The notes beneath the pieces are model-generated. The model did not search any database. It was not told the origin of the DNA and was given only the letters and a program-made list of their open reading frames with translations. This document shows, piece after piece, positions 34,126 through 42,348 of a stretch of 64,000 nt of DNA (position 1 is the stretch's first letter; every line of letters begins with the position of its first letter). Position numbers and translations under genes: made by a program. The stretch covers positions 1 through 64,000 of the forward strand of contig DAIDJF010000024.1 of NCBI GenBank assembly GCA_027451525.1, written 5' to 3'. The DNA is from Ktedonobacterales bacterium. Lineage in GTDB: Bacteria; Chloroflexota; Ktedonobacteria; Ktedonobacterales; Ktedonobacteraceae.

Positions 34126-34584
34126 TTATTCGTTTGCTTTGCTCTCTGCCGCAACTCCCCACGTAGTCACCTGTCGTGGCGTGATCTGAATGATTGGAGC
34201 CTGTTCCAGGGCCATTGTCTGATATTGTACATAGCGTTCGCGTAAGAGGAGCAGCGCAAGCGCATGATGGGAATGTTGCGCCTCGATTAATGTGGCCTCT
34301 CCACGTATGAGTACATAGCCGAGTTGTGACCAGTCATCAGCATACTGGTCAATGACAAGCGCGATGGTAGGCCGCTCCAGGATGTTGCGCACGCGCCGTA
34401 GCTGTTGTACTTTAACCCGTTTCGGTTTCTCATCAAGGGCGATGAAGAAATGGGTGCCATCAAAGGCGAAACAGACAGGAATCACGTGTGGATTACCTTG
34501 TTTATCAGAGGTTGCCAGATGTGCCACGCGCTGCTGTTGTATAAAATCCGTTTCTGCAAGTGTTACTACCGTTCGATCAGGCAT
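34126..34584 (-). CDS. PPOX-class (pyridoxamine 5'-phosphate oxidase fold) flavoenzyme, possibly F420-dependent
   Basis: The 152-residue protein has the split-barrel pattern QQRVAHLATSDKQGNPHVIP, CFAFDGTHFFIALDEKPKR, then ALVIDQYADDWSQLGYVLIRG and a C-terminal ITPRQVTTWG. The pattern matches PPOX-fold proteins of the F420-dependent type in Actinobacteria and Chloroflexota (family knowledge); cofactor is not decided by sequence alone. ATG 34584 is 6 to 7 bases from AGGAGG; ATG 34587 directly next to it is the alternative. It reads divergently from the pyr operon promoter, about 90 bases away. Confidence 0.82.
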   Translation of the reverse strand: MPDRTVVTLAETDFIQQQRVAHLATSDKQGNPHVIPVCFAFDGTHFFIALDEKPKRVKVQQLRRVRNILERPTIALVIDQYADDWSQLGYVLIRGEATLIEAQHSHHALALLLLRERYVQYQTMALEQAPIIQITPRQVTTWGVAAESKANE

Positions 34585-34673
34585 CATTTTCCTCCTTCTA
34601 TACATAAATAGCCACTTGAGCCAGGTGCGCTGATTGTATCACAGATGTCTTTGTGATGAACACGCAAAAAACC

Positions 34674-34702
34674 TTGACAGATGGCCGCTATGCGAGTATA
34701 AT
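34674..34702 (+). promoter_or_regulatory. Consensus sigma70 promoter of the pyrimidine operon
   Basis: A perfect TTGACA (34674-34679) and a perfect TATAAT (34697-34702) are separated by the optimal 17 bases. Transcription should start near 34709, giving a leader of about 370 bases before pyrB. A strong constitutive promoter combined with a leader terminator fits control by attenuation. Confidence 0.92.
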
Positions 34703-34740
34703 CTTAAAAGTTTGAGTCTGATTTCCCAGAGCTTAATAGA

Positions 34741-34893
34741 ATGGAAACAAACGGTATCGTCATGGCTTTTAACAGATGGATGGATATGAGACAAAGAAGA
34801 GGACGCGCAACAGAGCGCATTGCCCATCTTGTATATGGGCCGGATACCGTTTTTCAGGAATATTGTTTCCTCACCCCAATGATTCAGGGGTGA
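34741..34893 (+). CDS. Candidate pyr leader peptide (PyrL-like), 50 residues
   Basis: An open frame of 50 codons starts at ATG 34741, with in-frame ATGs at 34762, 34780 and 34786, and runs through the leader. Its TGA (34891-34893) lies in the descending arm of the terminator hairpin. Codons just before the hairpin are U-rich (GTTTTTC at 34849-34855 and TTGTTTCC at 34863-34870), where RNA polymerase could pause when UTP is low. The peptide is arginine-rich in the middle (MRQRRGRATER). The ribosome-binding site is weak (AGAG, about 9 bases upstream of the first ATG). The arrangement copies enterobacterial pyrBI leaders, but homology is not implied. Confidence 0.55.
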   Translation: METNGIVMAFNRWMDMRQRRGRATERIAHLVYGPDTVFQEYCFLTPMIQG

Positions 34894-34905
34894 GGAATTT
34901 TTTTT
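34867..34905 (+). terminator. Intrinsic terminator in pyr leader (attenuator)
   Basis: TTCCTCACCCC (34867-34877) pairs perfectly with GGGGTGAGGAA (34887-34897), with a 9-base loop, followed by eight T residues (34898-34905). It lies 177 bases upstream of pyrB and after the promoter, so it must be bypassed for operon expression. Further structure upstream includes AAACGGTATC (34749-34758) pairing with GATACCGTTT (34843-34852). No clear PyrR-binding consensus was seen. Confidence 0.92.
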
Positions 34906-35082
34906 GCCTACCTGCCAGTGTAGAAGCGCGACACGCTCCTGCATCTCGTCCGTAGAGCTGGCAAACAGTTATAAAGAGTGGAATAACAAGCTATTTTGTA
35001 GCTGTACGAGAAGAAAAGTATGACCAGTCAACCCGTCGACAGAACTGTTTTTCTCTAAAATAGAGCTATCAAGGAGAGTCTT

Positions 35083-36069
35083 ATGCTACAGATTTCATCG
35101 CACCTGCAAAGTGAACTCAAGCTGATTCAAGGTGATTTTACAGGCAAAGATATCGTCTCGTTAGAGCAATTTGCGGCGGATGATATGCGCATACTCTTTA
35201 CAGTCGCGCACGAGATGAAGCGTATCGCGCTCAATAATATCCCCTCGTCGCGTCTGGCGGGTTATCTGGCTTCACTACTCTTCTTTGAACCTTCCAGTCG
35301 CACATTCGGCTCGTTCTGCGCTGCTACAAAACGCCTGGGTGGGCAGACGCTGGATATTCAAAATCCAGAGACCGTGACCTCTGTCTATAAAGGCGAAACG
35401 TTCGAGGATACCATTCAGGTCTTTGAGGCCTATTCGGATGTCATCGTCTTACGTCACAACCTCGCGGGTGCTGCCTTGCGCGCTGCCGAGGTAGCTTCTA
35501 TTCCAGTCATTAACGCGGGTGACGGCAACAATGAGCATCCCACGCAAACGTTGCTCGACCTGTTCACGCTCTACGAACGCTTTGGGCGACTCGACCACCT
35601 CAACGGTTTGCTGGTAGGCGATCTGCTCAATAGTCGCACGTTACACTCACTGATGCGCGGACTCTCGCTTTTCAAGGGCAATACCGTGTATCTCTTGTCA
35701 CCGCAAATGTTGCGTTTACCAGCCGATGAAATTGTCAGCCTGCGCGCGCGTGGTCTGCGCATCGTCGAGATTGCCAGTGAGCAGGATATTCCACGCGACT
35801 GCAATTTCTGGTACTGGACCCGTATCCAGAAGGAGCGTTTTGCTTCGTCTACTGACTATCAAGAAGTCGCACGACAGACCTTTGTCGCAACACCGGAGTT
35901 GCTTGCTCGCTATGCCAGCAAAGATATGATCTTAATGGACCCACTGCCGCGCGTCGGCACGATTGATCCGGCAGTAGATAGCGATGAGCGCGCTGTCTAC
36001 CTGCGTTCACAGATCAGAAACGGCCTCTATACCCGTATGGCTCTGCTGGCTCTCGTTCTGGGCTTGTAG
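35083..36069 (+). CDS. pyrB: Aspartate carbamoyltransferase catalytic subunit
   Basis: PyrB joins carbamoyl phosphate and aspartate, the first committed step of pyrimidine synthesis. The 328-residue protein carries the carbamoyl phosphate loop FFEPSSRTFGSF (Ser71-Ser72-Arg73-Thr74), His152 in EHPTQTLLDL, and DPLPR near the C-terminus. The catalytic loop is slightly atypical (SSRTFGS rather than STRTRxS), but the functional residues remain. No pyrI regulatory subunit is present. AAGGAG precedes the ATG. It is the first structural gene after the attenuator. Confidence 0.96.
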   Translation: MLQISSHLQSELKLIQGDFTGKDIVSLEQFAADDMRILFTVAHEMKRIALNNIPSSRLAGYLASLLFFEPSSRTFGSFCAATKRLGGQTLDIQNPETVTSVYKGETFEDTIQVFEAYSDVIVLRHNLAGAALRAAEVASIPVINAGDGNNEHPTQTLLDLFTLYERFGRLDHLNGLLVGDLLNSRTLHSLMRGLSLFKGNTVYLLSPQMLRLPADEIVSLRARGLRIVEIASEQDIPRDCNFWYWTRIQKERFASSTDYQEVARQTFVATPELLARYASKDMILMDPLPRVGTIDPAVDSDERAVYLRSQIRNGLYTRMALLALVLGL

Positions 36070-36115
36070 AGTCTACATTTCAGTTGCACAGGGGAACAAG
36101 GAGAACAACACCGAC

Positions 36116-37240
36116 ATGATGATACAAGACTTGCTTATAGAGCAACAACAGATAGCAGAGCAAACAGTCGCGCAGACATCCTCATTGACACAGGGCATTC
36201 TGCTGTTGGAGGATGGGACGAGCTTTGAGGGCATCTCCTTTGGCTATGAAGGCGATATCTCAGGCGAGGTTGTCTTTTGTACAGGGATGGTTGGGTATCC
36301 TGAAGCACTGACCGATGCCTCGTTTGCCGGGCAAATTCTGGTTATGACGTATCCGCTGATTGGTAACTATGGCGTGCCGGATGCTTCAAGCTGGGAAAGC
36401 GACCGTATCCATGTCTCGGCGTTGATTGTCTCTGATTACACGACACAACCATCACACGCGCAAAGCCAGATGACGCTGAGCGCGTGGCTAAAACGCGAGC
36501 ACATACCCGCCCTCGAAATCAAGGATACGCGCCTGCTAACACAGCATATTCGCAAGCATGGCACGATGTTGGGCAAAATCATCTTCGACGTTGATCTCCC
36601 CTTTTATAATCCTGATAACGATAACTTAGTCGCGCAGGTTTCGACACAACAGGTCGAGACAGCGGGTGAGGGCGAGATCACGCTTGCCTTGATCGACTGC
36701 GGAGCCAAGCGCAACATCGCCCATCGCCTTGTGGCGCGCAATGTGCGCGTGGTCACGGTTCCCTGGGATTATGACCTGTTTGCCCCTGAGCACAGCTTTC
36801 ATTTCGATGGCATCCTTGTCTCAAATGGTCCCGGCAATCCGAAGATGGCAAACAAGACGATTGAGACCATTCGCACGGCAATGACTCGTGATATTCCGAT
36901 CTTGGGCATCTGCCTGGGTCATCAACTGCTGGCACTGGCGGCGGGCGGCGACACGTATAAGCTGAAATTCGGCCATCGCAGTCAGAACCAGCCCTGTCTC
37001 TTGCAGGATAGCAAACGCTGCTATATCACAACGCAGAATCACGGTTTCGCGGTCGGCACACTGCCGCCAGAGTTCGTGCCCTGGTTTGTCAATGCCAACG
37101 ATGGCAGCAATGAGGGCATGCGCCACCCTCAGCGTCCGTTCCTCTCGGTGCAGTTTCATCCAGAGGCGACGCCTGGACCACAAGATACCGATTGGGTTTT
37201 TGATACATTTTTAACACTGGTCAAAAAGAGGAGCGCGTAA
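36116..37240 (+). CDS. carA: Carbamoyl-phosphate synthase small (glutaminase) subunit
   Basis: CarA hydrolyses glutamine and passes ammonia to CarB. The 374-residue protein has an N-terminal CPSase small domain (ILLLEDGTSFEGISFGYEG, GYPEALTDASFAGQI, YPLIGNYGV) and a class I glutamine amidotransferase domain. Nucleophile Cys266 lies in LGICLGHQLLALAAGG, and the His-Glu pair in VQFHPEATPGPQD. I chose ATG 36116; AAGGAG lies rather far upstream (13 bases) and the neighbouring ATG 36119 is equivalent. The N-terminus is about 25 residues longer than usual before the first strand. It follows pyrB by 46 bases. Confidence 0.96.
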   Translation: MMIQDLLIEQQQIAEQTVAQTSSLTQGILLLEDGTSFEGISFGYEGDISGEVVFCTGMVGYPEALTDASFAGQILVMTYPLIGNYGVPDASSWESDRIHVSALIVSDYTTQPSHAQSQMTLSAWLKREHIPALEIKDTRLLTQHIRKHGTMLGKIIFDVDLPFYNPDNDNLVAQVSTQQVETAGEGEITLALIDCGAKRNIAHRLVARNVRVVTVPWDYDLFAPEHSFHFDGILVSNGPGNPKMANKTIETIRTAMTRDIPILGICLGHQLLALAAGGDTYKLKFGHRSQNQPCLLQDSKRCYITTQNHGFAVGTLPPEFVPWFVNANDGSNEGMRHPQRPFLSVQFHPEATPGPQDTDWVFDTFLTLVKKRSA

Positions 37241-37241
37241 G

Positions 37242-40200
37242 GTGACAACGTTTCATAAGGTGTTAGTGTTGGGTGCGGGTGCGCTCAAGATTGGACAGGC
37301 GGGCGAGTTCGACTATTCTGGCTCACAAGCCCTCAAGGCTTTGCGCGAGGAGGGCATTCAGACCGTGCTGGTCAATCCCAACATCGCGACGATTCAGACC
37401 TCGAAGCAGCTTGCTGATCGCGTCTACTTCCTGCCCGTCACGCCGTTTTTCGTCGAGCAAGTGATTGCAAAAGAGCAGCCAGATGGCATCCTGCTCTCGT
37501 TTGGTGGACAGACGGCCCTTAACTGTGGCGTCGAGTTATACCGTTCGGGCGTGCTGGAAAAGCATAACGTGCGCGTGTTGGGAACGCCCGTCAAAGCGAT
37601 TATTCTGACCGAGGACCGGCAGGAGTTCGCGCAACACCTGCACTCGATTGATATTCCCACGCCCCTGAGCAAAAGCGCGGAGACGCTAGAGGAAGCATTG
37701 CGCTTTGGTGAGGAGATTGGCTTTCCGGTTATGCTGCGCGCTGGTTTTGCCCTCGGCGGGCAGGGATCGGGCATTGCTGCTAATAGCGACGAGTTGAAGA
37801 CGATTGTTAGCGGTGCCTTGGCTTTTGCCCCTCACGTGCTGGTTGAGCAATATCTGCATCACTATAAAGAAGTGGAATACGAGGTCGTGCGCGATCAGTA
37901 CGATAATTGCATCACCGTCTGTAATATGGAGAATATGGACCCGCTTGGCATCCACACGGGCGAGTCTATCGTGCTGGCTCCCAGTCAGACGCTCAATAAT
38001 GCCGAATATCACACGTTGCGTACGGCGGCGATTACGATTGTGAGAAGCCTGGGCATTGTTGGCGAGTGTAACGTGCAGTTTGCTCTTGACCCGCGCACCT
38101 CAGCCTACTACGTGATCGAGGTCAATGCGCGTCTCTCGCGCAGTTCGGCCCTTGCCAGTAAAGCTACTGGCTATCCACTGGCATATGTCGCCGCCAAGTT
38201 GGCTCTCGGCTACGGCCTGACCGAATTGACCAACAAGGTCACAGGCGTCACAAAAGCCTGTTTTGAGCCGAGCCTGGACTATCTGGTTGTCAAAATTCCA
38301 CGCTGGGACCTGCAAAAATTCAAGGGCGTGGATGAGACGATTGGCACGGGCATGAAATCGGTTGGCGAGGTCATGGGTATCGGGCGTACCTTTGAAGAGG
38401 CCTATCAGAAGGCGATACGCATGCTCGACCAGGATTTCGATGGCGCGACCTCTGAGAAAGCCTTTGCTAGCGATAATGTAGAAGAGACGCTGGCAACTTA
38501 CCTGCACACGCCTACACCAAAGCGCATGTTTGCCCTTGCGTTGGCAATCAGACATGGCATTACGTTAGAAAGAATAGCTGATATCACGGGCATTGATCTC
38601 TGGTTCTTGCAGAAAATCAAGCACATCGTCGATGCTGAACAGGCGGTTCAAGCCACGCAAGACCTCTCACCTGCTCACTTGCGTATCCTCAAACAACTGG
38701 GCATCTCCGATAAACGCATCGGTGAGCTGACGGGCAAGAGCGGCCTGGAGATTCGCGCCCTGCGTAAAGCAGCAGGTGTGACGCCCTCGATTTTTCAGAT
38801 TGATACCTTAGCTGCCGAGTTCCCGTCCGAGACGAACTACCTGTACATGACATATAACGGGCAGCATCATGATGTCGTCCCGACTGGTGACGCGGGTGTG
38901 ATCGTGCTTGGCTCTGGCCCCTATCGCATTGGTTCTTCGGTCGAGTTCGACTGGACGAGCGTGAGCACCGTTGACGCCCTTAGAAAGTATGGCAAGCGTT
39001 CGATAGTGATTAACTGCAATCCCGAAACGGTCTCGACCGACTACGATACCTCAGACCGCCTTTACTTTGAGGAACTGACCTTCGAGCGCATCGCTGATAT
39101 CTGCGAGTTTGAGCAACCCGATGGCCTGATTGTCTCAGTTGGCGGACAGACGCCCAATAATCGCGCGAAGGCTCTGCATCAGTATGGTTTTCGCCTGTTG
39201 GGAACCGCTGCCGCCAATATTGACCGCGCTGAGGATCGCAGCAAATTTTCCAACCTGCTTGATACGCTCGGCATTCGTCAGCCTGCCTGGAACAGCTTTA
39301 CGCACATGGAAGAGTTGCAGCGATTTGCGCAACAGGTCGGCTATCCCGTGCTGGTGCGCCCATCCTACGTGCTCTCAGGCAGTGCAATGAACATCTGCTA
39401 TACCGAGGAAGAACTCATCCGCTATACAGAAGAGGCCGCCTCTGTCTCGCCTGAGCATCCAGTTACGGTCTCGAAGTTCTTTGAGAAGTTCAAAGAGATT
39501 GAACTGGACGCCGTCGCGCAATATGGTGAGGTTAAAGCCTTTGTGATCTCAGAACATATCGAGAACGCAGGCGTGCATTCCGGCGACGCAACGATTGTTT
39601 TGCCCCCACAGCATGTAAATGAAGAAACGTCGGGCAAAATCGAGCAGGTTGGACGTGCCATTGCCCGTGCGCTAGAGATTACCGGACCGTTTAACATCCA
39701 GTTTCTTGCCAGAGATAACCAGGTCTATGTCATCGAGGCCAACCTGCGCGCCTCGCGTACCTTCCCCTTTATCTCGAAGGTCACGGACATCAATTTCATC
39801 GAGCTGTTTGTGGACACGCTTTTTCAAGAGCATATCCCTGCTGTCGATGTGCCCAGACCGTCATTCGTCGCGGTCAAAGCTCCGCAGTTCTCGTTTGCGC
39901 GCCTGACAGGTGCTGACCCTGTGTTAGGTGTAGAGATGGCCTCGACGGGTGAGGTTGCCTGCTTTGGGGAAGACTTGGAGGAGGCTTATCTCAAGGCGAT
40001 TATCGCTACAGGTGGCAGCGTGCCGCACAAGGGCGTGTTCATCAGTCTTGGTGGCGACGATAAGAAGGAAAAGTTTCTTGACAGCGCGCATCTGCTGGCT
40101 ACGTTGGGTATCCCACTCTATGCGACCGAAAAGACGAGCGCGTTCCTGCGTGGACATGGCATTGCAACCACAATGCTCTATAAGATTCACGAGCAGCAGG

Positions 40201-40427
40201 AGCCAAACGTCTTAAGTTGCTTCCGCGAGCATCGCGTTGACTTGGCAATCAATATCGTGGATGGGCATATCAAGAAAGAACTGGATGACGACTACGCCAT
40301 GCGTCGTTATGCTGTTGACTATAATATTCCTCTATTTACAAAGCTCAAACAGGCGCGCCTGTTCGTGCAGGCGATAGTAGAGAAAAATCTGGCGACATTG
40401 CCAATTAGATCATGGAATGAATATTAG
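37242..40427 (+). CDS. carB: Carbamoyl-phosphate synthase large subunit
   Basis: CarB makes carbamoyl phosphate from bicarbonate, ammonia and two ATP. The 1061-residue protein has the two homologous synthetase halves (VLGAGALKIGQAGEFDYSG near residue 7; VLGSGPYRIGSSVEFDWTS near residue 555), each an ATP-grasp unit with RASRTFPF/RLSRSSALASKATGYPLA-type signatures. An oligomerisation region and a C-terminal MGS-like allosteric domain (about 930-1061) complete it. Length is standard. The start is GTG, one base after the carA stop. A palindromic repeat lies directly downstream, between carB and the flavoprotein gene. Confidence 0.97.
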   Translation: MTTFHKVLVLGAGALKIGQAGEFDYSGSQALKALREEGIQTVLVNPNIATIQTSKQLADRVYFLPVTPFFVEQVIAKEQPDGILLSFGGQTALNCGVELYRSGVLEKHNVRVLGTPVKAIILTEDRQEFAQHLHSIDIPTPLSKSAETLEEALRFGEEIGFPVMLRAGFALGGQGSGIAANSDELKTIVSGALAFAPHVLVEQYLHHYKEVEYEVVRDQYDNCITVCNMENMDPLGIHTGESIVLAPSQTLNNAEYHTLRTAAITIVRSLGIVGECNVQFALDPRTSAYYVIEVNARLSRSSALASKATGYPLAYVAAKLALGYGLTELTNKVTGVTKACFEPSLDYLVVKIPRWDLQKFKGVDETIGTGMKSVGEVMGIGRTFEEAYQKAIRMLDQDFDGATSEKAFASDNVEETLATYLHTPTPKRMFALALAIRHGITLERIADITGIDLWFLQKIKHIVDAEQAVQATQDLSPAHLRILKQLGISDKRIGELTGKSGLEIRALRKAAGVTPSIFQIDTLAAEFPSETNYLYMTYNGQHHDVVPTGDAGVIVLGSGPYRIGSSVEFDWTSVSTVDALRKYGKRSIVINCNPETVSTDYDTSDRLYFEELTFERIADICEFEQPDGLIVSVGGQTPNNRAKALHQYGFRLLGTAAANIDRAEDRSKFSNLLDTLGIRQPAWNSFTHMEELQRFAQQVGYPVLVRPSYVLSGSAMNICYTEEELIRYTEEAASVSPEHPVTVSKFFEKFKEIELDAVAQYGEVKAFVISEHIENAGVHSGDATIVLPPQHVNEETSGKIEQVGRAIARALEITGPFNIQFLARDNQVYVIEANLRASRTFPFISKVTDINFIELFVDTLFQEHIPAVDVPRPSFVAVKAPQFSFARLTGADPVLGVEMASTGEVACFGEDLEEAYLKAIIATGGSVPHKGVFISLGGDDKKEKFLDSAHLLATLGIPLYATEKTSAFLRGHGIATTMLYKIHEQQEPNVLSCFREHRVDLAINIVDGHIKKELDDDYAMRRYAVDYNIPLFTKLKQARLFVQAIVEKNLATLPIRSWNEY

Positions 40428-40456
40428 AGTGCATGATTGAGTATTAGAGGTAGAGG

Positions 40457-40643
40457 GCGTGATGATCGTCTTTTAAAAAATAATGCGAACAGGTCACACG
40501 ATGGTGTAGGGGTGTGATGGAATCACGCCCTGCTCGCACATAGATCCGCCTGGAGAGCCGTGTGACGCGGGACGAGGGCGTGATGGAATCACGCCCCTAC
40601 ACCATATCCGCATTATTTTGTTGAATACGATAATCACGCACCC
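40457..40643. repeat. Palindromic MITE-like repeat, copy 3, with long inverted arms
   Basis: This copy shows both ends. The left arm from GGCGTGATGATCG through AAAATAATGCG and GGTGTAGGGG matches, in inverse orientation, the right arm CCCCTACACCATATCCGCAT, TATTTTG, TTGAATACGATAATCACGC. Each arm also contains its own palindrome (GGGTGTGAT-gga-ATCACGCCC and GGGCGTGAT-gga-ATCACGCCC). The central spacer (about 40530-40570) is shared with copies 1 and 2. It sits inside the pyr operon between carB and the flavoprotein gene, where its hairpins may reduce or stop read-through. Confidence 0.82.
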
Positions 40644-40669
40644 TACAGGGAGATTAAAAGGAGCAAGAC

Positions 40670-42328
40670 GTGTCTGAGAAGGTACAACGTATGAATACAG
40701 ATATTCTCGTGATCGGGTCGGGCGGGTCCGGCCTGCGTGCGACGATAGAGGCGGCGGAACGTGGCGCGAACGTGCTGATTGTCGCCAAAGAGATGATGAA
40801 GGACGCGCACACGGGCTGGGCAATGGGCGGCGTCAATGTCGCAATTAAAGACCCCGCGACGCCACAGATGCATTTTGAGGATACGATTAACGGTGGCTGG
40901 TATATCAATAACTATAAACTGGCCCATATCTTTGCTGAAGAGATGCCCGACCGCATCCGTGATCTGGAACGCTATGGTGTGCGTTTTGACCGCTTGCCCG
41001 ATGGTTCCTACTTCACATGGGCGGGAGGCAAGCAATCCGCGCCGCTCAACCTGTGCGCGGGCGACTACACGGGGCGCGAGATGATGCAGGGCCTGCTGGC
41101 TGAAGTCGAGCGTCATCGCGACCGCATTACGCCGCTAGAGCATCACTATGTGGCGCGTCTGCTCAAACAGGATGGGCGCGTGGTTGGAGCTTTTCTTATA
41201 GACATGCAGACTGGCGCGTACAAAGTTGTACAGGCAAAGGCCACGATTGTCGCAACGGGTGGCGGCGGCCATATGTATCGCGTCAATACGAACACGCCAA
41301 GCAACACGGGTGAGGGCTATGCCTGGGCCTTAGATGTGGGCGCGGAACTGATCGACATGGAGATGGTACAGTTCCATCCCACGGGCATGGCCTATCCGCC
41401 AGAGAAGCGCGGCACGTTGGTCACGGAGAAGGTGCGTGGCAACGGCGGCATCCTCAAAAATCGTCTGGGTGAACGCTTCATGCAACGCTATCAGCCAAAA
41501 CGCCTCGAATTGGCCGGGCGTGATGAGGTCACACGCGCCATTTATCAGGAGATTCAGGAGGGGCGTGGCACGGAGCATAGCGCGGTCTATCTCGACACCA
41601 CGCACTGGGAAGAGGGCAAGGCGGAGCGTCTGGTGCCCGACGTGTTTGCCGCGCATATAGAGGTTGGCATCGACATTCGTAAGCAGATGATGGAGATTAC
41701 GCCCTCGATGCACCACATGATGGGCGGTTATGTCATCAATGAATGGGGCCAGACCAATGTTGACGGTCTCTACGCGGTTGGTGAAGTCACGACCAGCGTA
41801 CACGGCGCGAACCGCCTGGGTGGCAATTCACTGGCGGAAGGACAGGTCTTTGGCCGACGAGCAGGCGTGCATTCCAGCGACTATGCACGCACACTCGCCA
41901 TTCCCACCATTCAAGATGCCGTTCTTGCCGATGAGATCGCGCAGGTAGAGACCTATCTGAAGCGCACCGAGGGCGTCACGCCTGCCAGTGTCTTGAGCAA
42001 GGTCAAGGATACGATGTGGAACTACGTGGGCATTATCCGTGACGAAGAGAAACTGCGCACAGCGCAAAACATGCTGAGCGAACTGCAACAAGAGGCGCAG
42101 CACCTCAAAGCAAGCGACTCTGCAGAGCTTCAGGGTTGCCTGGAGGTGCAGGATATGCTTAAGGTCGCGCAGGTCATCACGCTTGCCGCTCTTGTGCGCA
42201 CAGAGAGTCGCGGAGCGCACTATCGCGCTGACTATCCGCAGATGGACCCGGCGTGGGAGAAGAATATTCGCGTCAAGCAGGACGGCGAAGGAAAACTGGT
42301 CACGCGGGTGACGGACCCCGTGAAATAA
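40670..42328 (+). CDS. Lone fumarate reductase/succinate dehydrogenase-type flavoprotein
   Basis: The 552-residue FAD protein has DILVIGSGGSGLRATIEAAE, a DAHTGWAMGGVN segment whose His matches the covalent-FAD position of FrdA/SdhA, QFHPTG, the pattern HHMMGGYVINEWG and HGANRLGGNSLAEG. The usual RGEGG motif is RGNGG (Arg256, Asn258), losing the glutamate of the proton path. No iron-sulfur or membrane-anchor subunit gene is nearby. It lies between carB and pyrC, where pyrD might be expected. It could be an aspartate/fumarate-linked oxidoreductase, a fumarate reductase, or a replacement dihydroorotate-oxidising partner (speculative). GTG start with AAGGAG 6 bases upstream. Confidence 0.85.
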   Translation: MSEKVQRMNTDILVIGSGGSGLRATIEAAERGANVLIVAKEMMKDAHTGWAMGGVNVAIKDPATPQMHFEDTINGGWYINNYKLAHIFAEEMPDRIRDLERYGVRFDRLPDGSYFTWAGGKQSAPLNLCAGDYTGREMMQGLLAEVERHRDRITPLEHHYVARLLKQDGRVVGAFLIDMQTGAYKVVQAKATIVATGGGGHMYRVNTNTPSNTGEGYAWALDVGAELIDMEMVQFHPTGMAYPPEKRGTLVTEKVRGNGGILKNRLGERFMQRYQPKRLELAGRDEVTRAIYQEIQEGRGTEHSAVYLDTTHWEEGKAERLVPDVFAAHIEVGIDIRKQMMEITPSMHHMMGGYVINEWGQTNVDGLYAVGEVTTSVHGANRLGGNSLAEGQVFGRRAGVHSSDYARTLAIPTIQDAVLADEIAQVETYLKRTEGVTPASVLSKVKDTMWNYVGIIRDEEKLRTAQNMLSELQQEAQHLKASDSAELQGCLEVQDMLKVAQVITLAALVRTESRGAHYRADYPQMDPAWEKNIRVKQDGEGKLVTRVTDPVK

Positions 42329-42348
42329 GGGGTTAAAAGGGGAAGATC

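Noticed and set aside
34703-35082. PyrR-binding or riboswitch-type control of the pyr leader.
   Set aside because: No PyrR consensus loop or matching anti-terminator pairing to the terminator arm was found; leader ORF coupling fits better, though not proven.
40494-40823. Minus-strand open frame across MITE-like repeat copy 3, sharing a peptide stretch with one in copy 2 (6403-6744).
   Set aside because: The shared peptide is the translation of the repeat DNA; no ribosome-binding site or independent protein character.
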